A stretch of 64,000 bases of DNA. Source: Prevotella sp. tf2-5 (GTDB lineage Bacteria; Bacteroidota; Bacteroidia; Bacteroidales; Bacteroidaceae). The position numbers and the translations under genes are program-made. Below are positions 35,535 through 45,632 of the stretch, piece by piece (position 1 is the stretch's first letter; the number at the start of each line of letters is the position of its first letter). The notes beneath the pieces are model-generated. The model saw only the letters and a list, made by a program, of their open reading frames with translations, ran no database searches and was not told the DNA's origin. The stretch covers positions 482,074-546,073 of the forward strand of contig NZ_FOWK01000001.1 in assembly GCF_900115435.1 (NCBI RefSeq), given 5' to 3'.

Positions 35535-36449
35535 ATGGTCAGAACAGCAGAGACATATCACGTACCAGTACTCCTTCAGGAGAGTATCGACGGACTTGAC
35601 ATCAAGTCCGGCGGTATTTATGTGGATGTCACTTTCGGAGGTGGCGGTCATAGTCGTGAGATCCTCTCGCGACTTGGTGCCAAAGGACATCTCTACAGTT
35701 TCGATCAAGATGCGGATGCGGAGAAGAACATCATCAACGACAACCGTTTCACCTTCGTACGCAGCAATTTCAGATACCTGCGCAACTGGATGCGGTATTA
35801 TCAGGTAGAGCAGATCGACGGTTTGCTGGCAGACCTCGGGGTGTCCTCCCATCATTTCGACGATGAGACCAGGGGATTCTCCTTCCGGTTCGACGCCCCC
35901 CTCGACATGCGTATGAACAAGCGGGCTGGCAAGACCGCCGCGGATATCGTCAACGAGTACGATGAAGGAAAGCTGGCTGACGTCTTCTACCTCTATGGAG
36001 AGATGAAGAACTCACGTCGCATAGCCAATGCCATCACGACATACAGACAGCAGAAGCGCATGGAGACCACCGCTGACCTTATCGCAGCCACAGAGAAACT
36101 GATGCGTACAGAGAAAGAGAAGAAAGACCTCGCCAGACTGTTTCAGGCTTTGCGCATAGAGGTCAACCATGAGATGGACGCACTACGGGACATGCTGAGC
36201 GCAGCAAGTCTCCTCCTGAGAAAAGGAGGGCGGCTGAGTGTCATCACTTACCACTCCCTGGAAGACCGTATCGTGAAGAATGTCATGAAGGCAGGTAATG
36301 CGGAGGGGAAGATAGAACAGGACTTTTTCGGACATATATACAGTCCTTTCCGTCTCGTCAACAACAAGGTGATCACCCCTATAGAAAGCGAACTACAGAA
36401 CAACCCACGAAGCAGGAGCGCTAAACTCCGTATCGCTGAAAAGATATAA
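35535..36449 (+). CDS. rsmH: 16S rRNA (cytosine(1402)-N4)-methyltransferase
   Basis: A 304-residue SAM-dependent enzyme (formerly MraW) methylating N4 of C1402 in the 16S rRNA P-site region. Signatures: HVPVLLQESIDGL, VDVTFGGGGHSREIL (SAM loop), LADLGVSSHHFD, RGFSFRFDAPLDMRM and the C-terminal ITYHSLEDRIVK. The length is normal. It lies between mraZ and ftsL with gaps of 18 and 7 nt. Confidence 0.97.
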   Translation: MVRTAETYHVPVLLQESIDGLDIKSGGIYVDVTFGGGGHSREILSRLGAKGHLYSFDQDADAEKNIINDNRFTFVRSNFRYLRNWMRYYQVEQIDGLLADLGVSSHHFDDETRGFSFRFDAPLDMRMNKRAGKTAADIVNEYDEGKLADVFYLYGEMKNSRRIANAITTYRQQKRMETTADLIAATEKLMRTEKEKKDLARLFQALRIEVNHEMDALRDMLSAASLLLRKGGRLSVITYHSLEDRIVKNVMKAGNAEGKIEQDFFGHIYSPFRLVNNKVITPIESELQNNPRSRSAKLRIAEKI

Positions 36450-36456
36450 CAGGCAA

Positions 36457-36933
36457 ATGAACAAAAAAGAAGAACAAGAGCTCAACAATGTCGAAGATGT
36501 TGTCGAAATAGACAAAGACATCCTCCAAGAAGAGGAGGACGACAAGAAGGCGCTGCAGGAAACCATCAAGAAAATCAAGGAGACAGCCAGCGAGGAAGAC
36601 CCCAGACCGTCCCAGCAAGTCAATCTCCGCACGATACTTGGTGGAGACATCCTTACTGCGGAGATGGTTCGCTCGCAGATATGGCTGTTCGTCTTGATCG
36701 TCGCCTTTACCATCGTCTACGTGGCTTTCCGCTATCAGTGCCAGCAGGATATGCAGACCATTGACAAGTTGGAGACACAGCTGAAAGACGCCAAGAACAA
36801 GGCTCTTGCCGCCTCCAGCACCCTCACGGAGAAATGTCGTGAGAGTCATGTGCTCGATATACTGAAACAAAACAAGGACTCGCTGTTGCATATCGCCGAC
36901 CAGCCTCCTTATATCATACAACTACCAGAATAA
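36457..36933 (+). CDS. ftsL: FtsL-like cell division protein
   Basis: A 158-residue bitopic membrane protein. A charged cytoplasmic region (about 1-70, rich in Glu/Asp/Lys) precedes one transmembrane helix (about 72-90, SQIWLFVLIVAFTIVYVAF) and a periplasmic coiled coil (QDMQTIDKLETQLKDAKNKA). Sequence is poorly conserved, but position between rsmH and ftsI and topology fit the Bacteroidota FtsL. It should join FtsB/FtsQ in the divisome and activate FtsWI. The N-terminal tail is longer than in E. coli FtsL. Confidence 0.85.
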   Translation: MNKKEEQELNNVEDVVEIDKDILQEEEDDKKALQETIKKIKETASEEDPRPSQQVNLRTILGGDILTAEMVRSQIWLFVLIVAFTIVYVAFRYQCQQDMQTIDKLETQLKDAKNKALAASSTLTEKCRESHVLDILKQNKDSLLHIADQPPYIIQLPE

Positions 36934-36943
36934 GAAAACCGTC

Positions 36944-39091
36944 ATGAGTAAATTCGACAATGATAAAGTAATGCCGCGCTACATGTTTATCGCAGTAGTG
37001 CTCACAATTGTTGGTATTGCCGTCATCGGCAAAGCCTTCTATATCATGACGGCCAAGAAACAATACTGGACGGACGTGGCTGACCGTCTCAAGCGTGACA
37101 GTGTCAGTGTGAAACCCAAACGAGGTAATATCCTTAGTTGCGACGGACAGTTGATGGCAAGCTCCATCCCAGAGTACAAGATCTATATGGACTTCAAAGC
37201 CGGCGGGGAGGAGAAAGACTCTATCTGGCAGGAGAAAGTGGACTCCATCTGTATGGGACTGCATGAGATCTTCCCACAGAAGAGTGCCGAGGAGTTTAAG
37301 AAGCACTTGGAGGAGGGACATGAGAAGATGTCACAGCACTGGCCTATCTGGCCCCGACGTATCGACTACAACACCTACACAGAGGTGAAGCAGTTACCCC
37401 TTTTCCGTCTTCCTAAATATAAGAGTGGTTTCCACGAGGAGGAATATAACGCACGACGCCGCCCCTTCGGTTCTTTGGGAGAGCGTACCATCGGGTCTAT
37501 GTTTGGTGCCAAGGACAGTGCCAAGCAAGGACTGGAACTTGCTTACGACTCCACCCTGCGTGGTACACCAGGCCTGACCAACCGTCGTAAGATCCTGAAC
37601 AAATACATGAATATCCCTGTCACCCTGCCTGTTGACGGCTGTGACATCGTGACCACCATAGATGTCAACATGCAAGACCTTGCGGAACGTGCTGTCATAG
37701 AGGAGCTTAAACTCATCGGTGGCGACCTTGGCGTTGCCATCCTCATGGAAGTGGAGACGGGTGATATCAAAGCTATCGTCAACATGACACGCTGTCCTGA
37801 CGGTGAGTATCGTGAGGTGAAGAACAACGCTGTCGCTGACCTTCGCGAGCCAGGCTCCGTCTTCAAGACCGCCTCTATCCTAGTAGCACTTGACGACGGG
37901 GTCGTTGACACCACCTATCGTGTGGAGACAGGATGCGGCATCTGGAACATGCACGGTCGTGACATGAAAGACCACAACTGGCGTCGTGGAGGTTATGGGA
38001 ACATCTCCTTGCCACGAATCCTGGAAGTCAGTTCCAATATTGGTGTCAGCCGTATCATCGACGAGAAATATGGAGGTAAGCCCGAGAAGTTCATCGAGGG
38101 TATCTACCGGACAGGACTGGCAGCAGACCTCAAGCTCCCTATCAAGGGATACGCACGTCCCCATATCCGTATGCCAGAGAAGGACAAATACGGTCACTGG
38201 ACCAATTGGAGCAAGACGGCTCTTCCTTGGATGTCTATTGGTTATGAGACACAGATTCCCCCGATTTCAACGGTAACATTCTATAATGCGATCGCCAATG
38301 ACGGTATCATGATGAGACCCCGTTTCGTCAAGAGTGTGATGAAAGACGGAAAGGTGGTCGCCGAGTTCCCGCCAGAGAAAGTGATGGAACGGAGAATTGC
38401 CAAGCCGCAGACCATCAAGACCATGCAGACCATCCTGGAACATGTTGTCAGTCAGGGACTTGGCAGGAAAGCCGGCTCACGGATGTTCAAGGTGGCAGGA
38501 AAGACAGGTACGGCACAGATTGCGGAAGGCGGCGGCTATAAGACAGGTATCGTGAAATATTGGTTGTCATTTGCCGGTTACTTCCCTGCTGATAACCCAC
38601 GCTATACCTGTATCGTATGTTTGAAGAAATCCGGTCTTCCCGCCTCTGGCGGTGGTATGAGCGGTGTTGTGTTCCACCATATCTCTGAAGGTGTTATGGC
38701 ACGGAACCTGAAACTGGATGTGAAAGATGCCCACGACAGCTCCTCCGTTGGAATTCCAGATGTCAAGAGTGGTAATATCCTGGATGCCAACTATGTCCTG
38801 AGATACCTGGATATCAAGACGAACCAGTCGTGGTCTGGCTCCTATGCTAACGGCAACCCCATCTGGGGAAAGGCAGAGCGGCAGTCTGACCTCATTGCCC
38901 TGCAACAAGTACAGATCGACAAGAACACAGTTCCGGATGTTACCGGTATGGGGGCGAGAGACGCCGTCTACCTTTTGGAGAGTCTGGGCTTGAAAGTGAA
39001 ACTGCATGGCAGGGGCAAGGTCAGGAGCCAGAGTTACAGTGCCGGTAAACAGATTACAGCAGGCAGTGAGTGTGTTTTGAACTTAGAATAA
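36944..39091 (+). CDS. ftsI: Septal penicillin-binding protein (transpeptidase) with PASTA domain
   Basis: A 715-residue class B PBP that cross-links septal peptidoglycan. One N-terminal transmembrane helix (about 12-34), a pedestal domain, then the transpeptidase with catalytic SxxK in [13 protein letters not shown] in EVSSNIGVS and KTG in AGKTGTAQI. The last 60 residues form a PASTA domain ([18 protein letters not shown]...GLKVKL), typical of Bacteroidota FtsI and absent from E. coli. The gene follows ftsL by 10 nt and murE begins 20 nt after it. Confidence 0.95.
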   Translation: MSKFDNDKVMPRYMFIAVVLTIVGIAVIGKAFYIMTAKKQYWTDVADRLKRDSVSVKPKRGNILSCDGQLMASSIPEYKIYMDFKAGGEEKDSIWQEKVDSICMGLHEIFPQKSAEEFKKHLEEGHEKMSQHWPIWPRRIDYNTYTEVKQLPLFRLPKYKSGFHEEEYNARRRPFGSLGERTIGSMFGAKDSAKQGLELAYDSTLRGTPGLTNRRKILNKYMNIPVTLPVDGCDIVTTIDVNMQDLAERAVIEELKLIGGDLGVAILMEVETGDIKAIVNMTRCPDGEYREVKNNAVADLREPGSVFKTASILVALDDGVVDTTYRVETGCGIWNMHGRDMKDHNWRRGGYGNISLPRILEVSSNIGVSRIIDEKYGGKPEKFIEGIYRTGLAADLKLPIKGYARPHIRMPEKDKYGHWTNWSKTALPWMSIGYETQIPPISTVTFYNAIANDGIMMRPRFVKSVMKDGKVVAEFPPEKVMERRIAKPQTIKTMQTILEHVVSQGLGRKAGSRMFKVAGKTGTAQIAEGGGYKTGIVKYWLSFAGYFPADNPRYTCIVCLKKSGLPASGGGMSGVVFHHISEGVMARNLKLDVKDAHDSSSVGIPDVKSGNILDANYVLRYLDIKTNQSWSGSYANGNPIWGKAERQSDLIALQQVQIDKNTVPDVTGMGARDAVYLLESLGLKVKLHGRGKVRSQSYSAGKQITAGSECVLNLE

Positions 39092-39111
39092 TAAATAATA
39101 AGGAAGGTATC

Positions 39112-40572
39112 ATGAAATTAAGTGAGCTACTTAAATACGTCAAACCGGTCAGTATCATCGGTGATGAGCAAATAGACATCACCGGTGTCAATATTGATTC
39201 CCGCAAAATCGAGAAGGGACATCTGTTTGTGGCGATGAAAGGCACCCAGACGGACGGTCATAAGTTTATCCCCAAAGCCCTGGAGCACGGTGCCTCTGCG
39301 GTATTATGCGAGGACCTTCCCGCTGAGAAGGCAGAAGGTGTCACCTACGTGCAGGTCACCTCTACGGAGAGTGCCGTAGGACCCGTTGCCACCGTCTTCT
39401 TCGGCGAGCCCTCCCAGAAGCTGAGACTGGTCGGTGTCACTGGCACCAATGGTAAGACGACGATAGCCACCTTATTATATAATATGTTCCGCAAATTCGG
39501 ACATAAATGCGGACTGCTCTCCACCGTCTGCAATTATATCGAGGACGAGGCGATTCCCGCAGACCATACGACACCCGATCCTATCGAGCTGAACCGTCTG
39601 TTAGGCAGAATGGTTGACGCAGGATGTGAGTATGCCTTCATGGAGTGCTCCAGTCACGCCATTGCCCAGCAACGTATTGGAGGACTGAAGTTTACGGGAG
39701 GACTCTTCACCAATCTGACACGTGACCATCTGGATTACCACAAGACCTTCGAGAACTATCGTGACGCCAAGAAAGCGTTTTTCGACAGTCTTCCCAAGGA
39801 CGCCTTTGCCATTACCAATGCCGACGACAAGAACGGCAGCGTGATGGTCCAGAACTGTAAGGCGAACGTGAAGACCTACTCCACCCGTTCGATGGCAGAT
39901 TTCCGTGCCCGCATCATCGAGTGTCATTTTGAGGGTATGTATCTGGAGATAGACGGGAAAGAGGTCGGTGTACAATTTATTGGCAAGTTCAATGTCAGCA
40001 ACCTGCTCGCCGTCTATGGCGCGGCTGTCATGTTAGGAAAGAAACCCGAGGACATCCTGCTGGTATTAAGCACCCTCAAGAGTGTGGCAGGTCGTCTGGA
40101 GCCCATCCGCTCTAAGGAAGGAGTCACCGCCATTGTCGACTATGCCCATACCCCTGACGCATTGGAAAATGTGCTCAATGCCATCCACGAGGTACTGGAC
40201 GGGAAAGGCGGACAGGTCATTACTGTCTGTGGTGCTGGCGGCAACAGAGACAAGGGCAAGCGTCCCCTGATGGCACAGGAGGCAGCAAAGCAGAGCGACC
40301 GTGTCATCATCACCAGTGACAATCCCCGTTTTGAGGAGCCTCAGGACATCATCAACGACATGCTGGCTGGTCTCAGCGCACAACAGATGAAGAAAACCCT
40401 CAGTATCACTGACCGCAAAGAAGCCATCCGCACAGCATGTATGATGGCGCAGAAAGGGGATGTCATCCTCATTGCGGGAAAAGGTCATGAGGACTATCAG
40501 GAGATCAAGGGTGTCAAGCATCATTTTGACGACCGTGAGATCGTGCGTGAGATCTTCGGCGTGGCTCAATAG
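39112..40572 (+). CDS. murE: UDP-MurNAc-tripeptide synthetase (meso-DAP adding)
   Basis: A 486-residue Mur ligase adding the third stem-peptide residue. The ATP loop is [11 protein letters not shown], and the substrate-recognition motif SDNPRFEEP has the DNPR form that marks meso-diaminopimelate rather than lysine. ATG 39112 ([10 protein letters not shown]) with AGGAAGG 7-13 nt upstream is the start; a longer frame from 39070 would overlap ftsI. It is followed by mraY after 33 nt of AT-rich word repeats (TAAATAGTAAATGG). Confidence 0.96.
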   Translation: MKLSELLKYVKPVSIIGDEQIDITGVNIDSRKIEKGHLFVAMKGTQTDGHKFIPKALEHGASAVLCEDLPAEKAEGVTYVQVTSTESAVGPVATVFFGEPSQKLRLVGVTGTNGKTTIATLLYNMFRKFGHKCGLLSTVCNYIEDEAIPADHTTPDPIELNRLLGRMVDAGCEYAFMECSSHAIAQQRIGGLKFTGGLFTNLTRDHLDYHKTFENYRDAKKAFFDSLPKDAFAITNADDKNGSVMVQNCKANVKTYSTRSMADFRARIIECHFEGMYLEIDGKEVGVQFIGKFNVSNLLAVYGAAVMLGKKPEDILLVLSTLKSVAGRLEPIRSKEGVTAIVDYAHTPDALENVLNAIHEVLDGKGGQVITVCGAGGNRDKGKRPLMAQEAAKQSDRVIITSDNPRFEEPQDIINDMLAGLSAQQMKKTLSITDRKEAIRTACMMAQKGDVILIAGKGHEDYQEIKGVKHHFDDREIVREIFGVAQ

Positions 40573-40605
40573 TAAATAGTAAATGGTCAAATTGTAATAA
40601 AGAAT

Positions 40606-41880
40606 ATGTTATACTATCTGTTCCGATTCTTAGAGCAATTCAACATCCCAGGCTCGCATATCTGGTCATATATCTCCTTCCGTGCCCTGCTGGCGCTCAT
40701 CCTCTCGCTGATGATCTCAGCATGGTTTGGAGAGCGTTTCATCAAATGGATGAAGCGTCGTAACATCTCTGAGACCGCTCGTGATGCCAGCATAGACCCC
40801 TTTGGCGTGGAGAAGAAGGGTGTTCCGACGATGGGAGGTATCATCATCATCGTCTCTATCCTTGTCCCCGTCCTCCTGTTAGGTCGTATGCGTAACATCT
40901 ACCTGTTGCTGATGATTATCACCACCGTGTGGCTGGGATTCTTAGGATTCATGGATGACTATATCAAGATCTTCAAGAAGAACAAAGAAGGTCTCAAGGG
41001 AAAATACAAGATTATCGGACAGGTGTCCATCGGCTTCATTGTCGGTCTGACGCTATGGCTCAGTCCTGATGCCGTCGTCCGTGAGAATATCACCGTGCCC
41101 CAGAAGAGTCAGCAGGAGGTCGTTGTCAAGCACAAGGCGGAGTATGTGAAATCTCTCCAGACGACCATTCCGTTCTTCAAGAACCACAACCTGAATTACT
41201 CAGATGTCATGTCGTTCTGTGGGAAATACAAGGTGGCGGCAGGATGGGTCTTGTTCGTCCTCATGACCATTTTCGTGGTCACTGCCGTCAGCAACGGTGC
41301 CAACCTGAATGACGGAATGGACGGTATGTGTGCGGGAAACTCCGCCATCATCGGATTTGCCCTTCTGGTCTTCGCGTATGTCAGCAGCCATATTGTCTAT
41401 GCTGCCTATTTCGACATCATGTATATCCCCGGCTCCCAAGAACTGGTCGTCTTCCTCAGTGCCTTCATCGGTGCGATGATTGGTTTCCTTTGGTACAACG
41501 CCTATCCCGCACAGGTGTTCATGGGAGACACCGGTTCCCTGACGATCGGCGGTATCATCGGTGTATGTGCCGTCATTGTCCATAAGGAGCTCCTGCTCCC
41601 TATCCTTTGCGGAATCTTCTTCATCGAGAGTCTGAGTGTCATCATACAGACCCAGTGGTTTAAGATACAGAAGCGCAAGGGCAAGCGCGTGAGAGTCTTC
41701 CGCGCCACCCCTATCCACGATACTTTCCGCAGGTTAGACTCACAACTTGACCAGACCAGTACGTATATCCTGAAAGGATGGCCCCATCGTCCCTTCCATG
41801 AGTCGAAGATCACCATCCGTTTCTGGATCACGACCATCATATTAGTAGCAATAACGATTATAACACTGAAAGTAAGATGA
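40606..41880 (+). CDS. mraY: Phospho-MurNAc-pentapeptide translocase
   Basis: A 424-residue polytopic enzyme (about 10 helices) that attaches phospho-MurNAc-pentapeptide to undecaprenyl phosphate, making lipid I. Motifs: FGVEKKGVPTMGGIII, GFMDDYIKIFKKN (catalytic Asp pair), NLNDGMDGMCAG and FMGDTGSLTIGG. The usual triple-His loop (PxHHH) reads PIHDTFRRLDSQ here (about residue 368) and is followed by an insertion before the last helix. It is longer than the 360-residue E. coli protein. It overlaps murD by 4 nt. Confidence 0.95.
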   Translation: MLYYLFRFLEQFNIPGSHIWSYISFRALLALILSLMISAWFGERFIKWMKRRNISETARDASIDPFGVEKKGVPTMGGIIIIVSILVPVLLLGRMRNIYLLLMIITTVWLGFLGFMDDYIKIFKKNKEGLKGKYKIIGQVSIGFIVGLTLWLSPDAVVRENITVPQKSQQEVVVKHKAEYVKSLQTTIPFFKNHNLNYSDVMSFCGKYKVAAGWVLFVLMTIFVVTAVSNGANLNDGMDGMCAGNSAIIGFALLVFAYVSSHIVYAAYFDIMYIPGSQELVVFLSAFIGAMIGFLWYNAYPAQVFMGDTGSLTIGGIIGVCAVIVHKELLLPILCGIFFIESLSVIIQTQWFKIQKRKGKRVRVFRATPIHDTFRRLDSQLDQTSTYILKGWPHRPFHESKITIRFWITTIILVAITIITLKVR

Positions 41881-43208
41881 GCAGAATCGTCATATTAGGA
41901 GCAGGAGAGAGCGGAGCAGGTGCCGCCGTCCTCGCCAAGAAAGAAGGCTTCGACGTATTTGTCAGTGACATGTCGAAGATTAATGAGAAATACAAGAAGT
42001 TGATGGACTCCCACGATATCGAGTGGGAGGAGGGACAGCACACGGAGGAAAAAATCCTCAATGCCGACGAGATCATCAAGAGTCCCGGCATCCCCGATAC
42101 GGCTCCGATGATTGTGAAGATCAAGGAGAAGGGCATCCATATCATCAGCGAGATAGAGTTCGCCGGTCGCTATACCCGTTCCAAGATGGTCTGCATCACA
42201 GGGTCTAACGGTAAGACGACGACCACCAGTCTGATCTACCATATCTTCAAGGAGGCGGGATATGACGCAGGACTTGCCGGGAACATCGGTAACTCCCTTG
42301 CCCTTCAGGTGGCGGAAGACCCGCATGAATACTATATCATCGAGCTCAGCTCGTTCCAGTTGGACAATATGTACGACTTCCGTGCGAATATCGCCATCCT
42401 GCTGAATATCACACCCGACCATCTCGACCGTTATGATTTCTGCATGCAGAATTACGTGGACGCGAAGATGCGCATCATCCAGAACCAGACACCCGATGAC
42501 GCCTTCATCTATTGGAATGACGACCCCATCATCAAGAAGGAGCTGGAGAAATACCATATCCAAGCCATCCAGTATCCCTTCTCCGAGCTGAAGGAGAAAG
42601 GCAGCATCGGTTATATCGAGGAAGGACAGTATACGATTGAGCAACCCGAGCCTTTCAATATGGAGCAGGAGGCACTCAGTCTGACGGGCAAGCATAATAT
42701 CTACAACTCCCTTGCCGCCGGTATCGCCACCAATATCGCAGGTATCAAGAAAGAGGTGATCCGTAAGTCACTTAGCGACTTCCCTGGTGTGGAGCATCGC
42801 CTGGAGAAAGTATGTACGGTACGTGGTGTCCAGTATATCAACGACTCCAAAGCCACGAATGTGGACGCCTGCTGGTATGCCCTGGAGTCGATGAAGACCA
42901 AGACCATCCTCATTATCGGAGGCAAGGACAAAGGCAACGACTACGACCCCATCAAACCACTGGTCAAGGAGAAATGTGCCGGACTGGTCTATCTGGGTGC
43001 CGACAACCAGAAGCTGCATGACAATTTCGACGGGATGGGTATTCCTGTCAGGGACACCCACTCTATGAAGGAGTGCGTGGAGGCATGCTACGAGCTTGCC
43101 GAGCCGGGCATGACCGTCCTGCTGAGTCCCTGTTGCGCGTCCTTCGACCTCTTCAAGAATATGGAGGACCGTGGTGAGCAGTTCAAAGAATTAGCAAGAA
43201 ATCTATAG
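41877..43208 (+). CDS. murD: UDP-MurNAc-alanine-D-glutamate ligase
   Basis: A 443-residue Mur ligase that adds D-glutamate to UDP-MurNAc-L-Ala. N-terminal Rossmann loop VILGAGESGAGAAVLA, ATP loop ITGSNGKTTTTSL, LNITPDHLDRYD, and the C-terminal NDSKATNVDA all fit MurD. Its ATG overlaps the mraY stop (ATGA) and its stop is 2 nt from ftsW, so translation across three genes is coupled. Confidence 0.96.
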   Translation: MSRIVILGAGESGAGAAVLAKKEGFDVFVSDMSKINEKYKKLMDSHDIEWEEGQHTEEKILNADEIIKSPGIPDTAPMIVKIKEKGIHIISEIEFAGRYTRSKMVCITGSNGKTTTTSLIYHIFKEAGYDAGLAGNIGNSLALQVAEDPHEYYIIELSSFQLDNMYDFRANIAILLNITPDHLDRYDFCMQNYVDAKMRIIQNQTPDDAFIYWNDDPIIKKELEKYHIQAIQYPFSELKEKGSIGYIEEGQYTIEQPEPFNMEQEALSLTGKHNIYNSLAAGIATNIAGIKKEVIRKSLSDFPGVEHRLEKVCTVRGVQYINDSKATNVDACWYALESMKTKTILIIGGKDKGNDYDPIKPLVKEKCAGLVYLGADNQKLHDNFDGMGIPVRDTHSMKECVEACYELAEPGMTVLLSPCCASFDLFKNMEDRGEQFKELARNL

Positions 43209-43210
43209 AT

Positions 43211-44458
43211 ATGAACAAGAAGATAGGCAATATTTTCAAGGGAGACAAGGTCGTCTGGATGGTGTTCTTCTTCCTTTGTATGATCAGTATCGTGGAGGTG
43301 TTCTCCGCCTCCAGTAACCTGACCTACAAAAGCCAGAACTACATCGGACCTATCGTCTATCACGCAGGGACCATCGCCTTTGGTGTCCTCGTCGCTGTCA
43401 TCACACTGAATATCCCATGCCGGTTCTTCAAGCTGATGACACCCTTCCTGTTGCTTATCACGGCGATAACACTGCTATGGGTACTGGTAGGCGGTCAGAC
43501 CATCAATGGCGCCAACCGTGTCATCTCCCTGCTGGGATTCACGTTCCAGCCCTCTGAGATAGCGAAGGGAACCATTGTTCTTGCCACAGCACAGATACTC
43601 AGCGCCATGCAACGGGAGAACGGTGCCGACAAGAAGGCTTTCAAATGGATCCTGTGGATCACCATCCCCACGTGTTTCCTGATCGGCTTGGAGAACCTCT
43701 CCACGGCAGCCCTGCTCTTCATGGTGGTCATCCTCATGATGTTCATAGGACTCGTGCCTTTCAGACAGCTCGGCAAACTGGTCGGTATCCTGCTTTTCTT
43801 CGTTATCCTCGGTATCTCCATGGTCATGCTGGTCGGTCACGACACCACCGGGCAGGAAGAGGAGATCGCCAAGACCGAGCAGACAGACCAGCCTAAGAAA
43901 AAGAGCAAGCTGGAGAAGCTGCTCCACCGTGCCGACACGTGGAAGGGTCGTATCCTCAAGTTCGGCAAGGATGATGTCACCCCACAGGAGTATGACCTCG
44001 ACAAAGACGCGCAGGTGGCACACGCCAATATCGCCATCGTATCGAGTAACATCATCGGCAAGGGACCCGGACAGTCTGTGGAGCGAGACTTCTTGTCACA
44101 GGCGTTCTCCGACTTCATCTATGCCATCGTCATCGAGGAGTTAGGTATCCTGGGAGCCTTCGCCGTCGCCTTCCTGTATATCGTCCTGCTCTACCGTGCG
44201 GCACGAATAGCGAGTCATTGTGAGAACAACTTCCCCGCCTTCCTGGTGATGGGTCTTGCCCTCCTCCTCGTCGTACAGGCAGCCTTCAACATGATGGTGG
44301 CTGTAGGACTGGCTCCTGTGACGGGTCAGCCTCTCCCGCTGATCTCGAAAGGTGGTACCTCCACCATCATCAACTGCGCCTATGTCGGTGCTATCCTGAG
44401 CATCAGTCGTTCGGCGAAGATGAAGAAAGAGCCCGGTGAGGAAAAAAATATCGGGTAA
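43211..44458 (+). CDS. ftsW: Septal peptidoglycan glycosyltransferase, SEDS family
   Basis: A 415-residue SEDS protein with about 10 transmembrane helices. It polymerises glycan strands from lipid II at the septum together with the FtsI above. Typical segments: GGQTINGANRVISLLGFTFQPSE-type loop (seen as GANRVISL and FQPSEIAKG) and GLAPVTGQPLPLISKGGTS near the C-terminus. A hydrophilic Lys/Glu-rich loop (about 218-255, KTEQTDQPKKKSKLEKLL) is unusually long. Confidence 0.95.
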   Translation: MNKKIGNIFKGDKVVWMVFFFLCMISIVEVFSASSNLTYKSQNYIGPIVYHAGTIAFGVLVAVITLNIPCRFFKLMTPFLLLITAITLLWVLVGGQTINGANRVISLLGFTFQPSEIAKGTIVLATAQILSAMQRENGADKKAFKWILWITIPTCFLIGLENLSTAALLFMVVILMMFIGLVPFRQLGKLVGILLFFVILGISMVMLVGHDTTGQEEEIAKTEQTDQPKKKSKLEKLLHRADTWKGRILKFGKDDVTPQEYDLDKDAQVAHANIAIVSSNIIGKGPGQSVERDFLSQAFSDFIYAIVIEELGILGAFAVAFLYIVLLYRAARIASHCENNFPAFLVMGLALLLVVQAAFNMMVAVGLAPVTGQPLPLISKGGTSTIINCAYVGAILSISRSAKMKKEPGEEKNIG

Positions 44459-44484
44459 CATTCGTTCATAAGAAATTAAATTCG

Positions 44485-44492
44485 TAATTTTG
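44485..44492 (+). promoter_or_regulatory. Possible internal promoter before murG (TAATTTTG)
   Basis: The 58-nt gap between ftsW and murG, the longest within the cluster, contains TAATTTTG, a TAnnTTTG match, with TTCG 20 nt upstream as a weak -33. It would give murG-ftsZ a second transcript. Confidence 0.5.
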
Positions 44493-44516
44493 TAGGGTCT
44501 ATATATAATAAGGTAT

Positions 44517-45632
44517 ATGAAAGAAGAGTTAAGGGTTATCATCAGTGGTGGCGGAACAGGCGGGCATATCTTCCCAGCCATCTCTATCGCCAACGCTATC
44601 AAGGAGTTACGTCCTGATGCCAAGATCCTTTTTGTGGGAGCCTTAGGTCGTATGGAGATGCAGCGCGTTCCTGCTGCCGGCTACCAGATCAAAGGCTTGC
44701 CGATCTGTGGTTTCGACCGTAAGAACCTCCTCAGGAATATCTACGTGCTCTTCAAGATATGGAAGAGCCAGCGGATGGCGAAGAAGATCATCAAGGACTT
44801 CCAGCCGCAGGTGGCAGTGGGTGTCGGTGGCTATGCCAGTGGTCCCACCCTTAACAAAGCAGCCTCGATGGGCATCCCCTGTCTGATACAGGAACAGAAC
44901 TCCTATGCGGGCGTCACCAATAAGCTGTTGGCGAAGAAAGCCGCGAAGATCTGTGTCGCCTATGACGGTATGGAGCGTTTCTTCCCTGCCGACAAGATCA
45001 TCAAGACAGGCAACCCCGTCCGTCAGTCACTGCTGGAGACCACCGTCTCCCACGAGGATGCCGTCCGCTCCTTCGGACTCAAGCCCGACAAGAAGACCAT
45101 CCTGCTGGTAGGAGGCAGTCTGGGAGCCCGTACCATCAACGAGAGTGTCCTGCAGCACCTCGACGTGGTGAAGAAAGGCGACGTACAGTTTATCTGGCAG
45201 ACAGGTAAGTACTACCACAAGCAGATCATGGACCGCCTGACGCACGAAGACCACCTTAACGACCTCGTCATCCACGACTTCATCAGCGATATGGGTGTGG
45301 CTTACAAAGCCGCCGACCTGGTCATCAGCCGTGCGGGAGCCAGCAGCATCTCCGAGTTCTGCCTGATAGGCAAGCCCGTCATCCTGGTACCGAGTCCTAA
45401 TGTCGCCGAAGACCACCAGACGAAGAACGCCATGGCACTGGTGAACGTGGACGCCGCCCTTTATGTGAAAGACAGCGAGGCACCCGCCCAGCTGTTGCCG
45501 ATGGCTGTCGCCACCGTCAACGACCCTCAGAAACTAGAGTCCTTGAAAGAGAACATCCTCAAACTGGCACTGCCCGACTCTGCAGAGATCATCGCCAAAG
45601 AGGTTATCAGATTAGCGAACAATGGAGAATAA
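44517..45632 (+). CDS. murG: UDP-GlcNAc:lipid I N-acetylglucosaminyltransferase
   Basis: A 371-residue GT28 peripheral-membrane enzyme converting lipid I to lipid II. GGGTGGHIFPA at the N-terminus is the lipid-contact G-loop, VGVGGYASGP and LLVGGSLGARTINE are further G-loops, and VISRAGASSISEF with PNVAEDHQTKNA forms the UDP-GlcNAc site. Length is normal. It overlaps murC by 11 nt. Confidence 0.97.
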   Translation: MKEELRVIISGGGTGGHIFPAISIANAIKELRPDAKILFVGALGRMEMQRVPAAGYQIKGLPICGFDRKNLLRNIYVLFKIWKSQRMAKKIIKDFQPQVAVGVGGYASGPTLNKAASMGIPCLIQEQNSYAGVTNKLLAKKAAKICVAYDGMERFFPADKIIKTGNPVRQSLLETTVSHEDAVRSFGLKPDKKTILLVGGSLGARTINESVLQHLDVVKKGDVQFIWQTGKYYHKQIMDRLTHEDHLNDLVIHDFISDMGVAYKAADLVISRAGASSISEFCLIGKPVILVPSPNVAEDHQTKNAMALVNVDAALYVKDSEAPAQLLPMAVATVNDPQKLESLKENILKLALPDSAEIIAKEVIRLANNGE

